64,000 nt of DNA from Amycolatopsis rubida (GTDB lineage Bacteria; Actinomycetota; Actinomycetes; Mycobacteriales; Pseudonocardiaceae), in contig NZ_FOWC01000020.1 of the NCBI RefSeq assembly GCF_900115345.1, forward strand, positions 79,527 through 143,526, read 5' to 3'. The position numbers and the translations under genes are program-made. Positions 7,130 to 15,474 of this stretch are shown in pieces (positions within the stretch are counted from its first letter, which is position 1; every line of letters starts with the position of its first letter). The notes below the pieces were generated by a model that had not been told where the DNA came from, did not search any database, and saw only the letters and a program-made list of their open reading frames with translations.

Positions 7130-9082
7130 GTGGGACGCGAACAGACTCTCGCCGGACGGCTGCTGGCCGAGCACCTGGTCGCCGGACGGCTCGAACCAGG
7201 GACCGAAATCGGCCTGCGGGTCGATCAGACGCTGACCCAGGACGCCACGGGCACGCTTGTGATGCAGGAGCTTGAGGCGCTCGGGCTCGATCGCGCGCGG
7301 ACCGAGCTGAGCGTCCAGTACGTCGACCACAACCTGCTGCAGGCCGACGAGAAGAACGCCGAGGACCACGCGTATCTGCGGTCGGCGTGCCGCCGGTTCG
7401 GGCTGTGGTTCTCCAAACCGGGCAACGGCGTTTCGCACCCGACGCACATGGAGCGGTTCGGCGTGCCCGGCAAGAGCCTCGCCGGGTCCGATTCGCACAC
7501 CTGCGCGGCAGGCGCGCTGGGCATGCTCGCTATCGGCGTCGGCGGCCTCGAAGTGGCGCTGGCCATTGCCGGAGAGCCGCTCTATCTGCGGATGCCGGAG
7601 ATCTGGGGCGTCCGGCTTGGCGGCGAGCTGCCGCCGTGGGTGTCGGCGAAGGACGTCGTGCTGGAGATGCTGCGGCGCCACGGCGTGAGCGGCGGACGGC
7701 ACCGGATCATCGAGTACCACGGCCCGGGGCTGGCCTGCCTGAGCGCGATGGACCGGCACGTGATCGCCAACATGGGCGCTGAACTGGGCGCGACCGCGAC
7801 GGTGTTCCCGGCCGACGAAGCGATCCGCGCGTTCCTGCGGGCGGAGGGGCGCGAACACGACTTCCGCGACCTGCGCGCCGGACGCGACGCCTCCTACGAC
7901 ATCGAAGACGAGATCGATCTGTCCACTGTGGAGCCGTTGGTGGCGAAGCCGTCTTCGCCGGGCAACGTGGCACCGGTGCGCGAGGTGTCGGGGACGCCGG
8001 TGGGGCAGGTCGTGATCGGTTCGTCCGCCAACCCCGGGTTCCGGGACTTCGCGGTCGCCGCGGCCACCGTCCGGGGCAGGCAGACGGCCGATTCGGTGAG
8101 CTTCGACGTCAACCCGGCCTCGCGGCAGATCCTGGTCGAACTGGCTCGCAGCGGATACCTCACCGACCTCGTCGCGGCCGGGGCCCGGGTGCACCAGGCG
8201 GGCTGCCTCGGCTGCATCGGGATGGGCCAGGCTCCCGCGCCCGGCACGAACTCGCTGCGCACCTTCCCGCGGAACTTCCCCGGCCGGTCCGGCACCGCCG
8301 ACGACTCGGTCTGGCTGTGCTCGCCGGAGACCGCGGCAGTGTCGGCGCTGACCGGCGTGCTGACCGATCCGCGCGACTACGCCACCGCCCACCACCTCGC
8401 GCACCCGCGCGTCGCCGGACCGGCCCGTTCGGCGGCCGACCCGCGCGTCTTCGCCGCGCCGCTGCCCGAGGCGGAGGCTCTGCGGGAGGAGCTGGTGAAG
8501 GGCCCGAACGTCGCCGGGCTGCCGGATTTCGACCCGCTGCCGGACGAGATCGAGGGCCCGGTCCTGCTGAAAGCCGGGGACGACGTGTCGACCGACGAAA
8601 TCTCGCCCGCCGGGGCCCGCGCGCTGCCCTACCGCTCGAACATCCCGAAGCTGGCCGAGTTCACCTTCACCCGGATCGACGAGGACTACCCGGAGCGCGC
8701 GGCAGGCAGCCCGGCGCATTTCGTGGTGGCGGGGGAGAACTACGGCCAGGGCTCGTCCCGCGAACACGCCGCGATCACCGCGCGGTACCTGGGTTTGCGC
8801 GTGGTGCTGGCCCGGTCGTTCGCCCGGATCCACTGGCAGAACCTGGTCAACTTCGGGGTGCTGCCGCTGGAATTCGCCGAGCCGGAGGACAGCGAGAAGA
8901 TCCGGCGCGACGACGTGTTGTCGGTGTCCGGGCTGCAACGGCTGGCTGAGCCGGGGGAGTTCGCGGTGCGGAATCTGACCCGGGACGAGGAGTACCGGGC
9001 GAAGCACCAGTTGTCGCCGCGTCAGGTGGATGTGCTGCTGGCCGGCGGGCGGATTCCGCAGCTGGCGCGGGCGCTGCACTGA
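7130..9082 (+). CDS. Aconitate hydratase (650 aa type)
   Basis: The protein has the aconitase order: an N-terminal domain with DQTLTQDATGTLVMQE, YVDHNLLQ, NGVSHPTHMERF and SDSHTCAAGALGMLAIGVGG; a core with the cysteine-rich VHQAGCLGCIGMGQA (two iron-sulfur ligands) and SFDVNPASRQ; and the swivel domain with AGENYGQGSSREHAA near residue 540. Length is that of the shorter, mitochondrial-like bacterial aconitases rather than the 900-residue AcnA. The reaction is citrate to isocitrate in the TCA cycle; a related hydro-lyase substrate cannot be excluded. The GTG at 7130 is chosen because the family starts with a motif like TLAGRLLAEHL; no ribosome site precedes it, which suits a leaderless mRNA. 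Confidence 0.85.
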   Translation: MGREQTLAGRLLAEHLVAGRLEPGTEIGLRVDQTLTQDATGTLVMQELEALGLDRARTELSVQYVDHNLLQADEKNAEDHAYLRSACRRFGLWFSKPGNGVSHPTHMERFGVPGKSLAGSDSHTCAAGALGMLAIGVGGLEVALAIAGEPLYLRMPEIWGVRLGGELPPWVSAKDVVLEMLRRHGVSGGRHRIIEYHGPGLACLSAMDRHVIANMGAELGATATVFPADEAIRAFLRAEGREHDFRDLRAGRDASYDIEDEIDLSTVEPLVAKPSSPGNVAPVREVSGTPVGQVVIGSSANPGFRDFAVAAATVRGRQTADSVSFDVNPASRQILVELARSGYLTDLVAAGARVHQAGCLGCIGMGQAPAPGTNSLRTFPRNFPGRSGTADDSVWLCSPETAAVSALTGVLTDPRDYATAHHLAHPRVAGPARSAADPRVFAAPLPEAEALREELVKGPNVAGLPDFDPLPDEIEGPVLLKAGDDVSTDEISPAGARALPYRSNIPKLAEFTFTRIDEDYPERAAGSPAHFVVAGENYGQGSSREHAAITARYLGLRVVLARSFARIHWQNLVNFGVLPLEFAEPEDSEKIRRDDVLSVSGLQRLAEPGEFAVRNLTRDEEYRAKHQLSPRQVDVLLAGGRIPQLARALH

Positions 9083-9264
9083 GAGGTCCGTCCAGGCCGA
9101 AGGCGACGTCGGAGCTGGAGCGCGGAAGACACGGTCATCTGGCCGTCAATCGGGCATTTCGGCGACTCTGATGTCTCCTGTGGACAGCAGGGGGTGGATC
9201 GACGCGGCTTGCGTTTCCGGCCTGGGACTCGGCGGCCAGGTTCCCCTCGCGGACCTCTGGCTGG

Positions 9265-10164
9265 TCAGGAAGCCTTCAGTGCGGCCTCCAGATCGGCGCG
9301 GGACATCTTCGAACGCCCCTTGACGTCGCGTTCCTTCGCGAGTTTCCGCAGCTCGGTCTTGGACAATCCGGACAGATCCGGGGTGCGCGGCTTGCGGCTG
9401 CCGCGCACGCTCTTGGCCAGCGCCTCCATCAGGTCGACCACCTTCGTCGGCTGCTCCGGCTCGGCGGCGGGCGTGACGGTGTTCCCCGCCCGCTTGGCCT
9501 CGATCAGTTCCTCCACCCGCTCGCGGTAGGTGTCGCGGAACTCCTCCGGTTTCCACGGCTCGGTCATCGCGTCGATCAGCTTGACCGCGAGGTCCAGTTC
9601 CTTCCGGTTGGTCTTGGCCTTGGCGGGCAGCTGCGGAACGTCGTCCGCGCTGCGCACCTCGGCGGCGTAATGGAGCGTGTTGAGCACGATCACTCCGTCG
9701 CCGGCCCGGGCGAGCGCCAGGTGTTCGCGGCCGTGGAAGACGAACTTCGCGACGGCCGCTTTGTCCCGGCCGGACAGTGCGTCGAGCAGCAGCACGTACG
9801 GGCGCTGCGCCTCCTCCTTGGCGGGCGCGAGCCAGTAAGCGCGGTCGAAGTACACCGGGTCGACTTCGTCGAGGTCCACGAAGCTCTCCACCTCGAGCGA
9901 CCTCGACCGCCCCGGCGCGATCTCGTCGAGTTCCTCCTGCTCGACCAGCACGTACTCGTCGTCGCCGACCTCCCGGCCGCGGACGATCTCGTCGTAGGGC
10001 ACCTCGTCGCCGGTCCGCTCGTTGACCCGCCGGTAGCGGATGCGGTCCCGCGTCCCGCGCTGGAACTGCGTGAAGCGCACGGCGTGGTCCTCGACCGCTT
10101 TGTACATCCGCACCGGGACGTTGACCAGCCCGAACGACAGCGCACCCTGCCAGACCGGACGCAT
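9265..10164 (-). CDS. ku: Ku DNA-end-binding protein
   Basis: A 299-residue bacterial Ku homologue for non-homologous end joining. The core starts MRPVWQGALSFGLVNVPVRMY, followed by the beta-barrel and bridge regions. The C-terminus (DLSGLSKTELRKLAKERDV to ALKAS) is a SAP/Rho-N-like helical extension often seen in actinobacterial Ku. No ligase D gene is in the window. The start at 10164 is set by the conserved MRPVWQG and GGAGGAAGGAG before it. A sigma-B-type promoter precedes it, consistent with use in dormant or stressed cells. Confidence 0.95.
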   Translation of the reverse strand: MRPVWQGALSFGLVNVPVRMYKAVEDHAVRFTQFQRGTRDRIRYRRVNERTGDEVPYDEIVRGREVGDDEYVLVEQEELDEIAPGRSRSLEVESFVDLDEVDPVYFDRAYWLAPAKEEAQRPYVLLLDALSGRDKAAVAKFVFHGREHLALARAGDGVIVLNTLHYAAEVRSADDVPQLPAKAKTNRKELDLAVKLIDAMTEPWKPEEFRDTYRERVEELIEAKRAGNTVTPAAEPEQPTKVVDLMEALAKSVRGSRKPRTPDLSGLSKTELRKLAKERDVKGRSKMSRADLEAALKAS

Positions 10165-10194
10165 CGGCGCTCCTTCCTCCCTGCTGCCCGCCGG

Positions 10195-10220
10195 GTACCC
10201 GATCCGGGCGCGCGGCACAC
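10195..10220 (-). promoter_or_regulatory. Sigma-B-type promoter for ku
   Basis: Minus strand: GTGT, 16 bases, GGGTAC, with the -10 about 30 bases before the ATG of ku. It is back to back with the promoter at 10228-10253. Confidence 0.55.
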
Positions 10221-10227
10221 CGCCCCG

Positions 10228-10253
10228 GTGTGCGCGAGGAGGTTACCGGGTAG
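10228..10253 (+). promoter_or_regulatory. Sigma-B-type promoter for the DUF47-pit pair
   Basis: GTGT, 16 bases, GGGTAG. The -10 ends 11 bases before the ATG at 10265, so the mRNA would have almost no leader. Confidence 0.5.
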
Positions 10254-10264
10254 CTTTTGCTCCG

Positions 10265-10879
10265 ATGCGCATAAAACCTCGCGGAAGCCAGTTCTTCCAG
10301 CTGCTCGCGGACGCGGCCGCGAACCTCGTCACCGCCACCGCGCTCCTGCGGGACCTCACCGAGGCTCCGCCCCCGGACCGGGAGGCGATCGCGGCCCGGC
10401 TGCACGAGGTCGAACACGCCGGCGACGACCTGACCCACACCATCATGGTCGAGCTGAACAGCACCTTCGTCACGCCGTTCGACCGCGAGGACATCCAGGC
10501 GCTGGCCGCCCGGATCGACGACGTACTGGACTTTGTGGACACTGCCGCGGACCTCGCGGTGCTGTACCGGCTCGACAAGTTCCCGCCGGGCACGGACGGG
10601 ATGCTGCGGGTGCTGTGCCGCGCGGCGGAGCTGACCGCGGAATCCATGCCGGGGCTTTCGAAGGTCGGCGAGCTGTCGCCGTACTGGATCGAGATCAACG
10701 CGCTGGAGAACGAGGCGGACCACACCTACCGGCGGATGCTCGCCGACCTCTTCCAGCCGGGAGCCGACGCGCTTGAGGTGCTCAAGGCGAAGGAGGTCGT
10801 CGAACAGTTCGAACTGGCGGCCGACGGCTTCGAGCACGTCGCGGACGTGGTGCAGACCATCGCGGTCAAGGAGTCCTGA
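10265..10879 (+). CDS. DUF47 (PhoU-like) partner of a phosphate transporter
   Basis: A 204-residue helical protein of the DUF47 family: QFFQLLADAAANLVTATALL at the start, the ExxxD pattern HEVEHAGDDLTH near residue 50, and TPFDREDIQALAARIDDVLDFVDTAAD in the middle, which carry the metal-binding helices of PhoU-like proteins. These proteins sit next to Pit transporters and are thought to modulate them. Its TGA directly abuts the GTG of the transporter, so they form an operon. No Shine-Dalgarno is seen before the ATG. Confidence 0.88.
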   Translation: MRIKPRGSQFFQLLADAAANLVTATALLRDLTEAPPPDREAIAARLHEVEHAGDDLTHTIMVELNSTFVTPFDREDIQALAARIDDVLDFVDTAADLAVLYRLDKFPPGTDGMLRVLCRAAELTAESMPGLSKVGELSPYWIEINALENEADHTYRRMLADLFQPGADALEVLKAKEVVEQFELAADGFEHVADVVQTIAVKES

Positions 10880-11875
10880 GTGGACAGCACCGCCGCGCTG
10901 GTCGCCGTCGTGGTGCTGACGGTCTTCTTCGACTACACCAACGGCTTCCACGACGCGGCCAACGCGATCGCCAGCGCGGTTTCGACCAGGGCGCTCCCGC
11001 TGCGCACCGCGCTCGTGCTGGCCGCGGTGATGAACCTGGCCGGAGCGCTGCTGTCGACCGGGATCGCCGCGACCGTCGCGAAAGGAATCATCGACGTCCC
11101 GCCCGGCCCGGGCGCGTTGACCGTGGTGCTCGCCGCGCTGGTCGGCGCGATCGCGTGGAACCTCGTGACCTGGTATTTCGGGCTGCCGTCCTCGTCGTCG
11201 CATTCGCTGATCGGCGGCATGGTCGGGGCCGCGCTGGCCGCGGCGAGCACGGTGCACTGGACGGGCATCGTCGAGAAAGTGCTGGTGCCGATGGTCGCGT
11301 CGCCGCTGCTCGGGCTCGTGCTCGGCTATGCGGCGATGGTCGCGGTGCTGTGGCTGCTGCGCCGGGCGAACCCGCACCGCAGCGGCCGGGTGTTCCGGCG
11401 GCTGCAGATCGTCTCGGCCTCGGCACTGGCGCTCGGACACGGCTTGCAGGACGCGCAGAAGGGGATGGGCGTGCTCGTCCTGGCGCTGATCGCGGCGGGG
11501 AAACAGGACACGTTCTCGGTGCCCCTGTGGGTGACGCTGGTGTGCGCCGGAGCGCTGTCGCTCGGCACCTGCTCGGGCGGCATGCGCATCATGCGGACGC
11601 TCGGCCGCCGGGTCTTCCCGCTCGACCCGCCGCACGGGTTCGTCGCGGAGTCGGTCGGGGCTTCGGTGCTGTACTTGACGGCTTTTGCCGTGAAGGCCCC
11701 GATTTCGACCACGCACGTGATCACGGCGGCGGTGATGGGTGTCGGTGCGACGAGGCGGCTTTCGGCGGTGCGGTGGGGGATTGCCCGTGACATCGTGCTG
11801 GGCTGGGTGTTGACGTTCCCGGCCGCGGCGGGGGTCGCTGCGCTGATGTTCTGGCTTTTGTCGGCGTTCGGCTGA
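10880..11875 (+). CDS. pit: Low-affinity inorganic phosphate transporter, PiT family
   Basis: A 331-residue membrane protein with the two inverted PiT signatures: FDYTNGFHDAANAIASAV near residue 16, and ASALALGHGLQDAQKGMGV near residue 185. About ten membrane helices are visible. It would import phosphate (as metal phosphate) with protons. The start is a GTG touching the stop codon of the DUF47 gene. No phosphate-box motif was recognised; the only promoter seen is the sigma-B-type one before DUF47. Confidence 0.92.
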   Translation: MDSTAALVAVVVLTVFFDYTNGFHDAANAIASAVSTRALPLRTALVLAAVMNLAGALLSTGIAATVAKGIIDVPPGPGALTVVLAALVGAIAWNLVTWYFGLPSSSSHSLIGGMVGAALAAASTVHWTGIVEKVLVPMVASPLLGLVLGYAAMVAVLWLLRRANPHRSGRVFRRLQIVSASALALGHGLQDAQKGMGVLVLALIAAGKQDTFSVPLWVTLVCAGALSLGTCSGGMRIMRTLGRRVFPLDPPHGFVAESVGASVLYLTAFAVKAPISTTHVITAAVMGVGATRRLSAVRWGIARDIVLGWVLTFPAAAGVAALMFWLLSAFG

Positions 11876-12116
11876 TCATCTGGGCGCCAGGGCGAGGACG
11901 TCCTGGTCGCTGGCAGGGCTGAAGTCCGGGGCAGAACTCGCCGACGGGAGCGGCGAAGACCGCTCGCGGCGGCGCGACCGGAGGGCCCGCAGTGCGGTGA
12001 TCGCGGTCCCGCCGGTGAGCGCTGGACACGGTTGCTCCGGTAGCGGCAGACCTGGTCACGGGCTTCGGCGCGGGTGTGGCCGACCTGGCGGGCCGGTGTG
12101 CGGCACTGGCCGGGAA

Positions 12117-12578
12117 TCAGCTCTCCGCATAGGTGATCGAGTACCGAGCCGCCACCGGATTGATCTTCACCGGGTCCACCGCGCCGTCGGTCAGCACCGC
12201 CGGACCAGCCTCGAACAGATCCTCCAGATAGTGCTCCCACCCGCCCGGCGAGGAGATCTGCAACAGCCGCGGCGCCGGATCCGAAACCGCCCGCAGCGCA
12301 TGCGGGACCCCGTGCGGCAGCAACACGAACGTCCCCTTCGCCGCCACATGGCTTTCGTCCGCGAAGTCGATGCCCAGTTCGCCTTCGAGGACGTAAATGC
12401 ATTCGTCGGCCTCGTGGTGGACGTGGCGCGGGATGTCGCGCGCCAGTGTCACCTCCAGCAGCGAGAACCGGGTCTCGGTGTCGCCCGTCATCGCCTTCAC
12501 CGCGAACGCGGGCGGCAGCGGCACCCGGCCCGGGCGCGCCTCGCCGGGCTGCAGCAGGAGGAAGCGGTCCTTCGTCAT
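12117..12578 (-). CDS. Cupin-domain protein
   Basis: A 153-residue single-cupin protein. Motif 1 reads HVHHEADECIYVLEGELG with the His-His-Glu metal ligands, and motif 2 is around LLPHGVPHAL. The N-terminus LLLQPGEARPG resembles quercetin-dioxygenase-like cupins. The likely role is a small metal-dependent oxygenase or isomerase; the substrate is unknown. It is divergent from a TetR regulator with a perfect palindrome between them, so it is probably that repressor's target. The ATG at 12578 follows GAGAGGA; longer versions would cross the operator. Confidence 0.8.
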   Translation of the reverse strand: MTKDRFLLLQPGEARPGRVPLPPAFAVKAMTGDTETRFSLLEVTLARDIPRHVHHEADECIYVLEGELGIDFADESHVAAKGTFVLLPHGVPHALRAVSDPAPRLLQISSPGGWEHYLEDLFEAGPAVLTDGAVDPVKINPVAARYSITYAES

Positions 12579-12600
12579 GGGGTATCCTCTCGAACATATC

Positions 12601-12619
12601 GGAAACGGAGTCCGTTTCC
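12601..12619. promoter_or_regulatory. Operator palindrome for the TetR/cupin pair
   Basis: GGAAACGGAGTCCGTTTCC is a perfect 9+1+9 inverted repeat located 22 bases before the cupin ATG and 24 bases before the TetR start. TetR-family repressors commonly bind palindromes of this size in the shared promoter of divergent genes. Confidence 0.75.
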
Positions 12620-12643
12620 AGATTAACCGGAGGAGGGTGTCGG

Positions 12644-13219
12644 TTGTCAACGGAGCGCAGGCCGAGGGCGGACGCGGAACGCAACCGGGTGCGGGTGCTC
12701 GAAGCGGCCCGCGCGCTGCTCGCCGAGCAGGACGACGTCCAGTTGCCGGAGATCGCGCGGGCCGCCGGGGTGGGCGTCGGGACGGTGTACCGGAACTTCC
12801 CGGACCGGCGGGCGCTCGTGGAAGCGCTGGCGGAGCAGCGGTTCCACGAGATCGCGCAGTACGCGCGAAAGCGGTGCCTCGACGGGAAATCCGGCGTCGA
12901 ACGCTACCTGCGGCACGTCGGCGAGGTGCTGTCCGGGGACCGGGCGCTGTCGTCCGCCATCGAGGCGGCGCGGGAGTCGGCGGGGAGCGAGCCGCGCGGC
13001 GACGCGCTGGCGGAGCTGGAAATCGTGGTGACGCAAGCGATCGAGGCCGACCAGGCGGCGGGGGTGCTCCGCGCGGATTGCACGGCGGGGGACGTGTATC
13101 TGCTGGTCGGCTGCCTGTCGTCGGTGGTCCGCACGGGAAGCGGGGACTGGCGGCGGTTTCTGGCGCTGGCCCTGGAGGGGTTGCTGCCCCGGGACTATCC
13201 GGCCAGGCGCAGCACGTAA
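12644..13219 (+). CDS. TetR-family transcriptional repressor
   Basis: A 191-residue protein with the TetR helix-turn-helix at the N-terminus (ARALLAEQDDVQLPEIARAAGVGVGTVYRNFPDRRALVEAL). The ligand domain is not assigned. The start is taken as the TTG at 12644, six bases after GGAGGAGGG; no in-frame ATG or GTG lies between the operator and the HTH. It faces the cupin gene across a perfect 19-bp palindrome and is expected to repress both. Confidence 0.85.
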   Translation: MSTERRPRADAERNRVRVLEAARALLAEQDDVQLPEIARAAGVGVGTVYRNFPDRRALVEALAEQRFHEIAQYARKRCLDGKSGVERYLRHVGEVLSGDRALSSAIEAARESAGSEPRGDALAELEIVVTQAIEADQAAGVLRADCTAGDVYLLVGCLSSVVRTGSGDWRRFLALALEGLLPRDYPARRST

Positions 13220-13357
13220 GACGTGAGTTCGCCGCTGTCGGCGAGGAACCTCGGGCCGAACGAGGTTCGCACGACGTGGCAGGCGGAGTCCCCGCCGGCG
13301 GAAAAGCGTGACGGGCCGCCCCGGAAGCCCCTCCGGAACGGCCCGCCGGCGGGGAGA

Positions 13358-14560
13358 TCAGGCGAGGTCCTCCAGCGGGACCCCGGGGTCGGCCAGCCGC
13401 TCCGGGTCCACCGCCTTGCCCGAGCGGATGAGCGCCTTGATCGGGTCCGTGACGTCCCAGACGTTGACGTTCATCCCGGCCAGGACGCGGTTTTCCTTGA
13501 GCCAGAAGGCGATGAACTCGCGCCCGGGCACGTCGCCGCGGAACACGACGCGGTCGTGGCCCTCGATGACGCCCAGGTATTCCATGCCCAAGTCGTACTG
13601 GTCGGTGAAGAAGTACGGCAGCTCGTCGTACGACTCCTCCTCGCCGAGCATCCCGGCCGCGGCCACGGCGGGCTGGTTGAGCGCGTTCGCCCAGTGCTCG
13701 ACGCGCAGGTGCTTGCCGAGGAACGGGTGGTAGGCGTTCGCGATGTCGCCGACGGCGAAGATGTCCGGGTCGCTCGTGCGCAGGCTCGCGTCGGTCACCA
13801 CGCCGTTGCCGACGCGGAGGCCGGCCGCCTCGGCCAGTTCGTCGTTCGGCTTCGCGCCGATCCCGGCCAGGACGGCGTCCGCCTCAAGGAGGCTGCCGTC
13901 GCCGAGGCGGATCCGCTTGCCCTGGCCGCCGTTGGCGATGTGCTCGACCTGGACGCCGAGCCGCAGGTCGACGCCGTGTGCGCGGTGCAGGTCGGCGAAC
14001 ACCGGGGCGACGTCGCGGCCGAGCGCGGTGATCAGCGGCAGTTCGAGCGCCTCGACCACGGTGACCTCCACCCCGGCCTGGCGCGCGGCGGCGGTCGCTT
14101 CGAGGCCGATCCAGCCGCCGCCGACGACCACCAGCTTCGAGGCGGTGCCGAACAGCTCCTTGAGCCGGTCGGCGTCCTCGATCCGGCGCAGGTAGTGGAT
14201 TCCCGCGGTGTCCGGCAGTTCGCGCGGGCTCGCGCCGGTGGCCAGCAGGAGCTTGTCGTAGCCGAGGCTGGTGCCGTCGTCGAGCGCGACCTGCTTCCGG
14301 TCCCGCTCGATCGCCGTCGCCTTGACGCCCTGGCGCAGCTCGACGTGCTTCTCGGCGTACCAAGCGGCATCGTGCACCTGGAAGCTCTCGGCCTCCGCAT
14401 TGCCCGCGAGGTAGTCCTTCGACAGCGGCGGACGTTCGTAGGGCAGGTGCCGCTCGTCGCCGACCATGGTGATCTTCCCGTCGAATCCCTTGTCGCGCAA
14501 CGCTTCCGCGGCCTTGGCTCCGGCCAGCCCGGCTCCGATGATGACGAACGACGAGGTCAC
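13358..14560 (-). CDS. FAD-dependent ferredoxin/rubredoxin reductase
   Basis: A 400-residue pyridine-nucleotide-disulfide-type reductase. The FAD fold is FVIIGAGLAGAKAAEAL at the start, with ERPPLSKDYL near residue 45. The NAD(P)H fold is KLVVVGGGWIGLEATAAA near residue 145. The second FAD motif is SDPDIFAVGDIA near residue 265, and a reductase C-terminal domain follows. This is the class that reduces ferredoxin for P450s or ring dioxygenases. The nearest P450 (18.6 kb) is broken, and no ferredoxin gene is adjacent, so its partner is unknown. The GTG start follows GAAGGAG. Confidence 0.9.
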   Translation of the reverse strand: MTSSFVIIGAGLAGAKAAEALRDKGFDGKITMVGDERHLPYERPPLSKDYLAGNAEAESFQVHDAAWYAEKHVELRQGVKATAIERDRKQVALDDGTSLGYDKLLLATGASPRELPDTAGIHYLRRIEDADRLKELFGTASKLVVVGGGWIGLEATAAARQAGVEVTVVEALELPLITALGRDVAPVFADLHRAHGVDLRLGVQVEHIANGGQGKRIRLGDGSLLEADAVLAGIGAKPNDELAEAAGLRVGNGVVTDASLRTSDPDIFAVGDIANAYHPFLGKHLRVEHWANALNQPAVAAAGMLGEEESYDELPYFFTDQYDLGMEYLGVIEGHDRVVFRGDVPGREFIAFWLKENRVLAGMNVNVWDVTDPIKALIRSGKAVDPERLADPGVPLEDLA

Positions 14561-14942
14561 TGGCGAACTCCTTCGGCGCGGGGACGACGGGGTACTGATA
14601 TCGCTAGCGAAGTTTGGTCTTATTCGACTGCTTGGTCAAGTTCCCCTGATCAGAGGTACCCAATTGAGACAGCGCCTATCGGGAAGGGCGTTACTTCGCT
14701 GCTCAGCCGTGCCCGTCGCCGGGTGGCCGCCTCCGCTGTGCTCGTCTGCGCGGACCAGCTGTCGCCGTGGAGATCCGGGCTCCCGGCCGTTGATCTGCCC
14801 GGCGGGCTTGTCGCCGATGCGGCGGTGCGGCGGAAAGCCGGGGGTGTCGCTCTTCCTCCGGCACGCGGCTGGCGCCAGAACGGTTCGGCCCGATTTAGCG
14901 AGCGTCACAGCATCTGGACGGGAGGGACGCCGGTGCGTACGG
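14561..14942. other. Gene-free stretch before doxX
   Basis: I see no credible coding frame here. It must hold the promoter of the FAD reductase on the left. No sigma-B-type site with a proper -35 was found, although GGGGTAC occurs near 14590. Confidence 0.5.
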
Positions 14943-14961
14943 TATGGCAAGCCTAACCTTA
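14943..14961. promoter_or_regulatory. IdeR/DtxR-like iron box
   Basis: TATGGCAAGCCTAACCTTA matches the IdeR/DtxR consensus (TTAGGYWAGSCTWACCTAA) at 16 of 19 positions, with mismatches at positions 2, 3 and 18. It lies 22 bases before the doxX ATG, where a bound repressor would block transcription. Confidence 0.5.
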
Positions 14962-14982
14962 GTAACTCTCCGAGGAGGACCC

Positions 14983-15474
14983 ATGCCAGAGCGTGTGCTC
15001 GACCGGGCCGTCCCGTTCGTGCTCGGCCTGTTCCGGATCGTCGTCGGGCTGCTGTTCGCGGCCCATGGTGCGGCGGCGCTGTTCGGCATTTTCGGCGGCG
15101 GCCCGAAAGGCGGAACCGTCGAGGCGGGCGCGTGGCCGTCCTGGTACGCGGCGGTGATCCAGCTCGGCTGCGGCCTCCTGATCGCCTTCGGTCTCGGCAC
15201 CCGGATCGCGGCGCTGCTCGCGTCCGGCTCGATGGCGTACGCCTACTTCGTCGTCCACCAGCCGGACGGCCTGCTGCCGCTGCAGAACCACGGGGAGCCC
15301 GCGGCGATGTTTTGCTGGGCGTTTCTGTTGCTGGGCTTCACCGGGCCGGGTGCGCTGGCGGTCGACGTGGTGTTCCGGAGGCGGTCAGACAGTGCTCGCG
15401 GCACGCGACCACTGGGCAGCCCACCGCGCGGCGTCCTCAGCGTGGTGCAGGTCAATCCCGGCACGCGCGACTAG
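14983..15474 (+). CDS. DoxX-family membrane protein
   Basis: A 163-residue protein with four membrane helices and the DoxX pattern (RIVVGLLFAAHGAAALFG at the start, then GAWPSWYAAVIQLGCGLLIAFGLGTR). The family is linked in actinobacteria to redox and thiol stress at the membrane, in complex with SodA and SseA in mycobacteria. The ATG follows GAGGAGG. The last 90 bases overlap the end of bioF on the other strand, so the C-terminal 30 residues are probably not conserved. An IdeR-like box lies upstream. Confidence 0.85.
   Translation: MPERVLDRAVPFVLGLFRIVVGLLFAAHGAAALFGIFGGGPKGGTVEAGAWPSWYAAVIQLGCGLLIAFGLGTRIAALLASGSMAYAYFVVHQPDGLLPLQNHGEPAAMFCWAFLLLGFTGPGALAVDVVFRRRSDSARGTRPLGSPPRGVLSVVQVNPGTRD

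Noticed and set aside
6914..9079. Long minus-strand frame opposite aconitase
   Set aside because: Same reason: aconitase motifs are all on the plus strand, and the antisense translation is low in complexity.
11876..12116. Arg-rich open frame behind the phosphate transporter
   Set aside because: No ribosome site, no start near a recognisable motif and no family resemblance; treated as non-coding.
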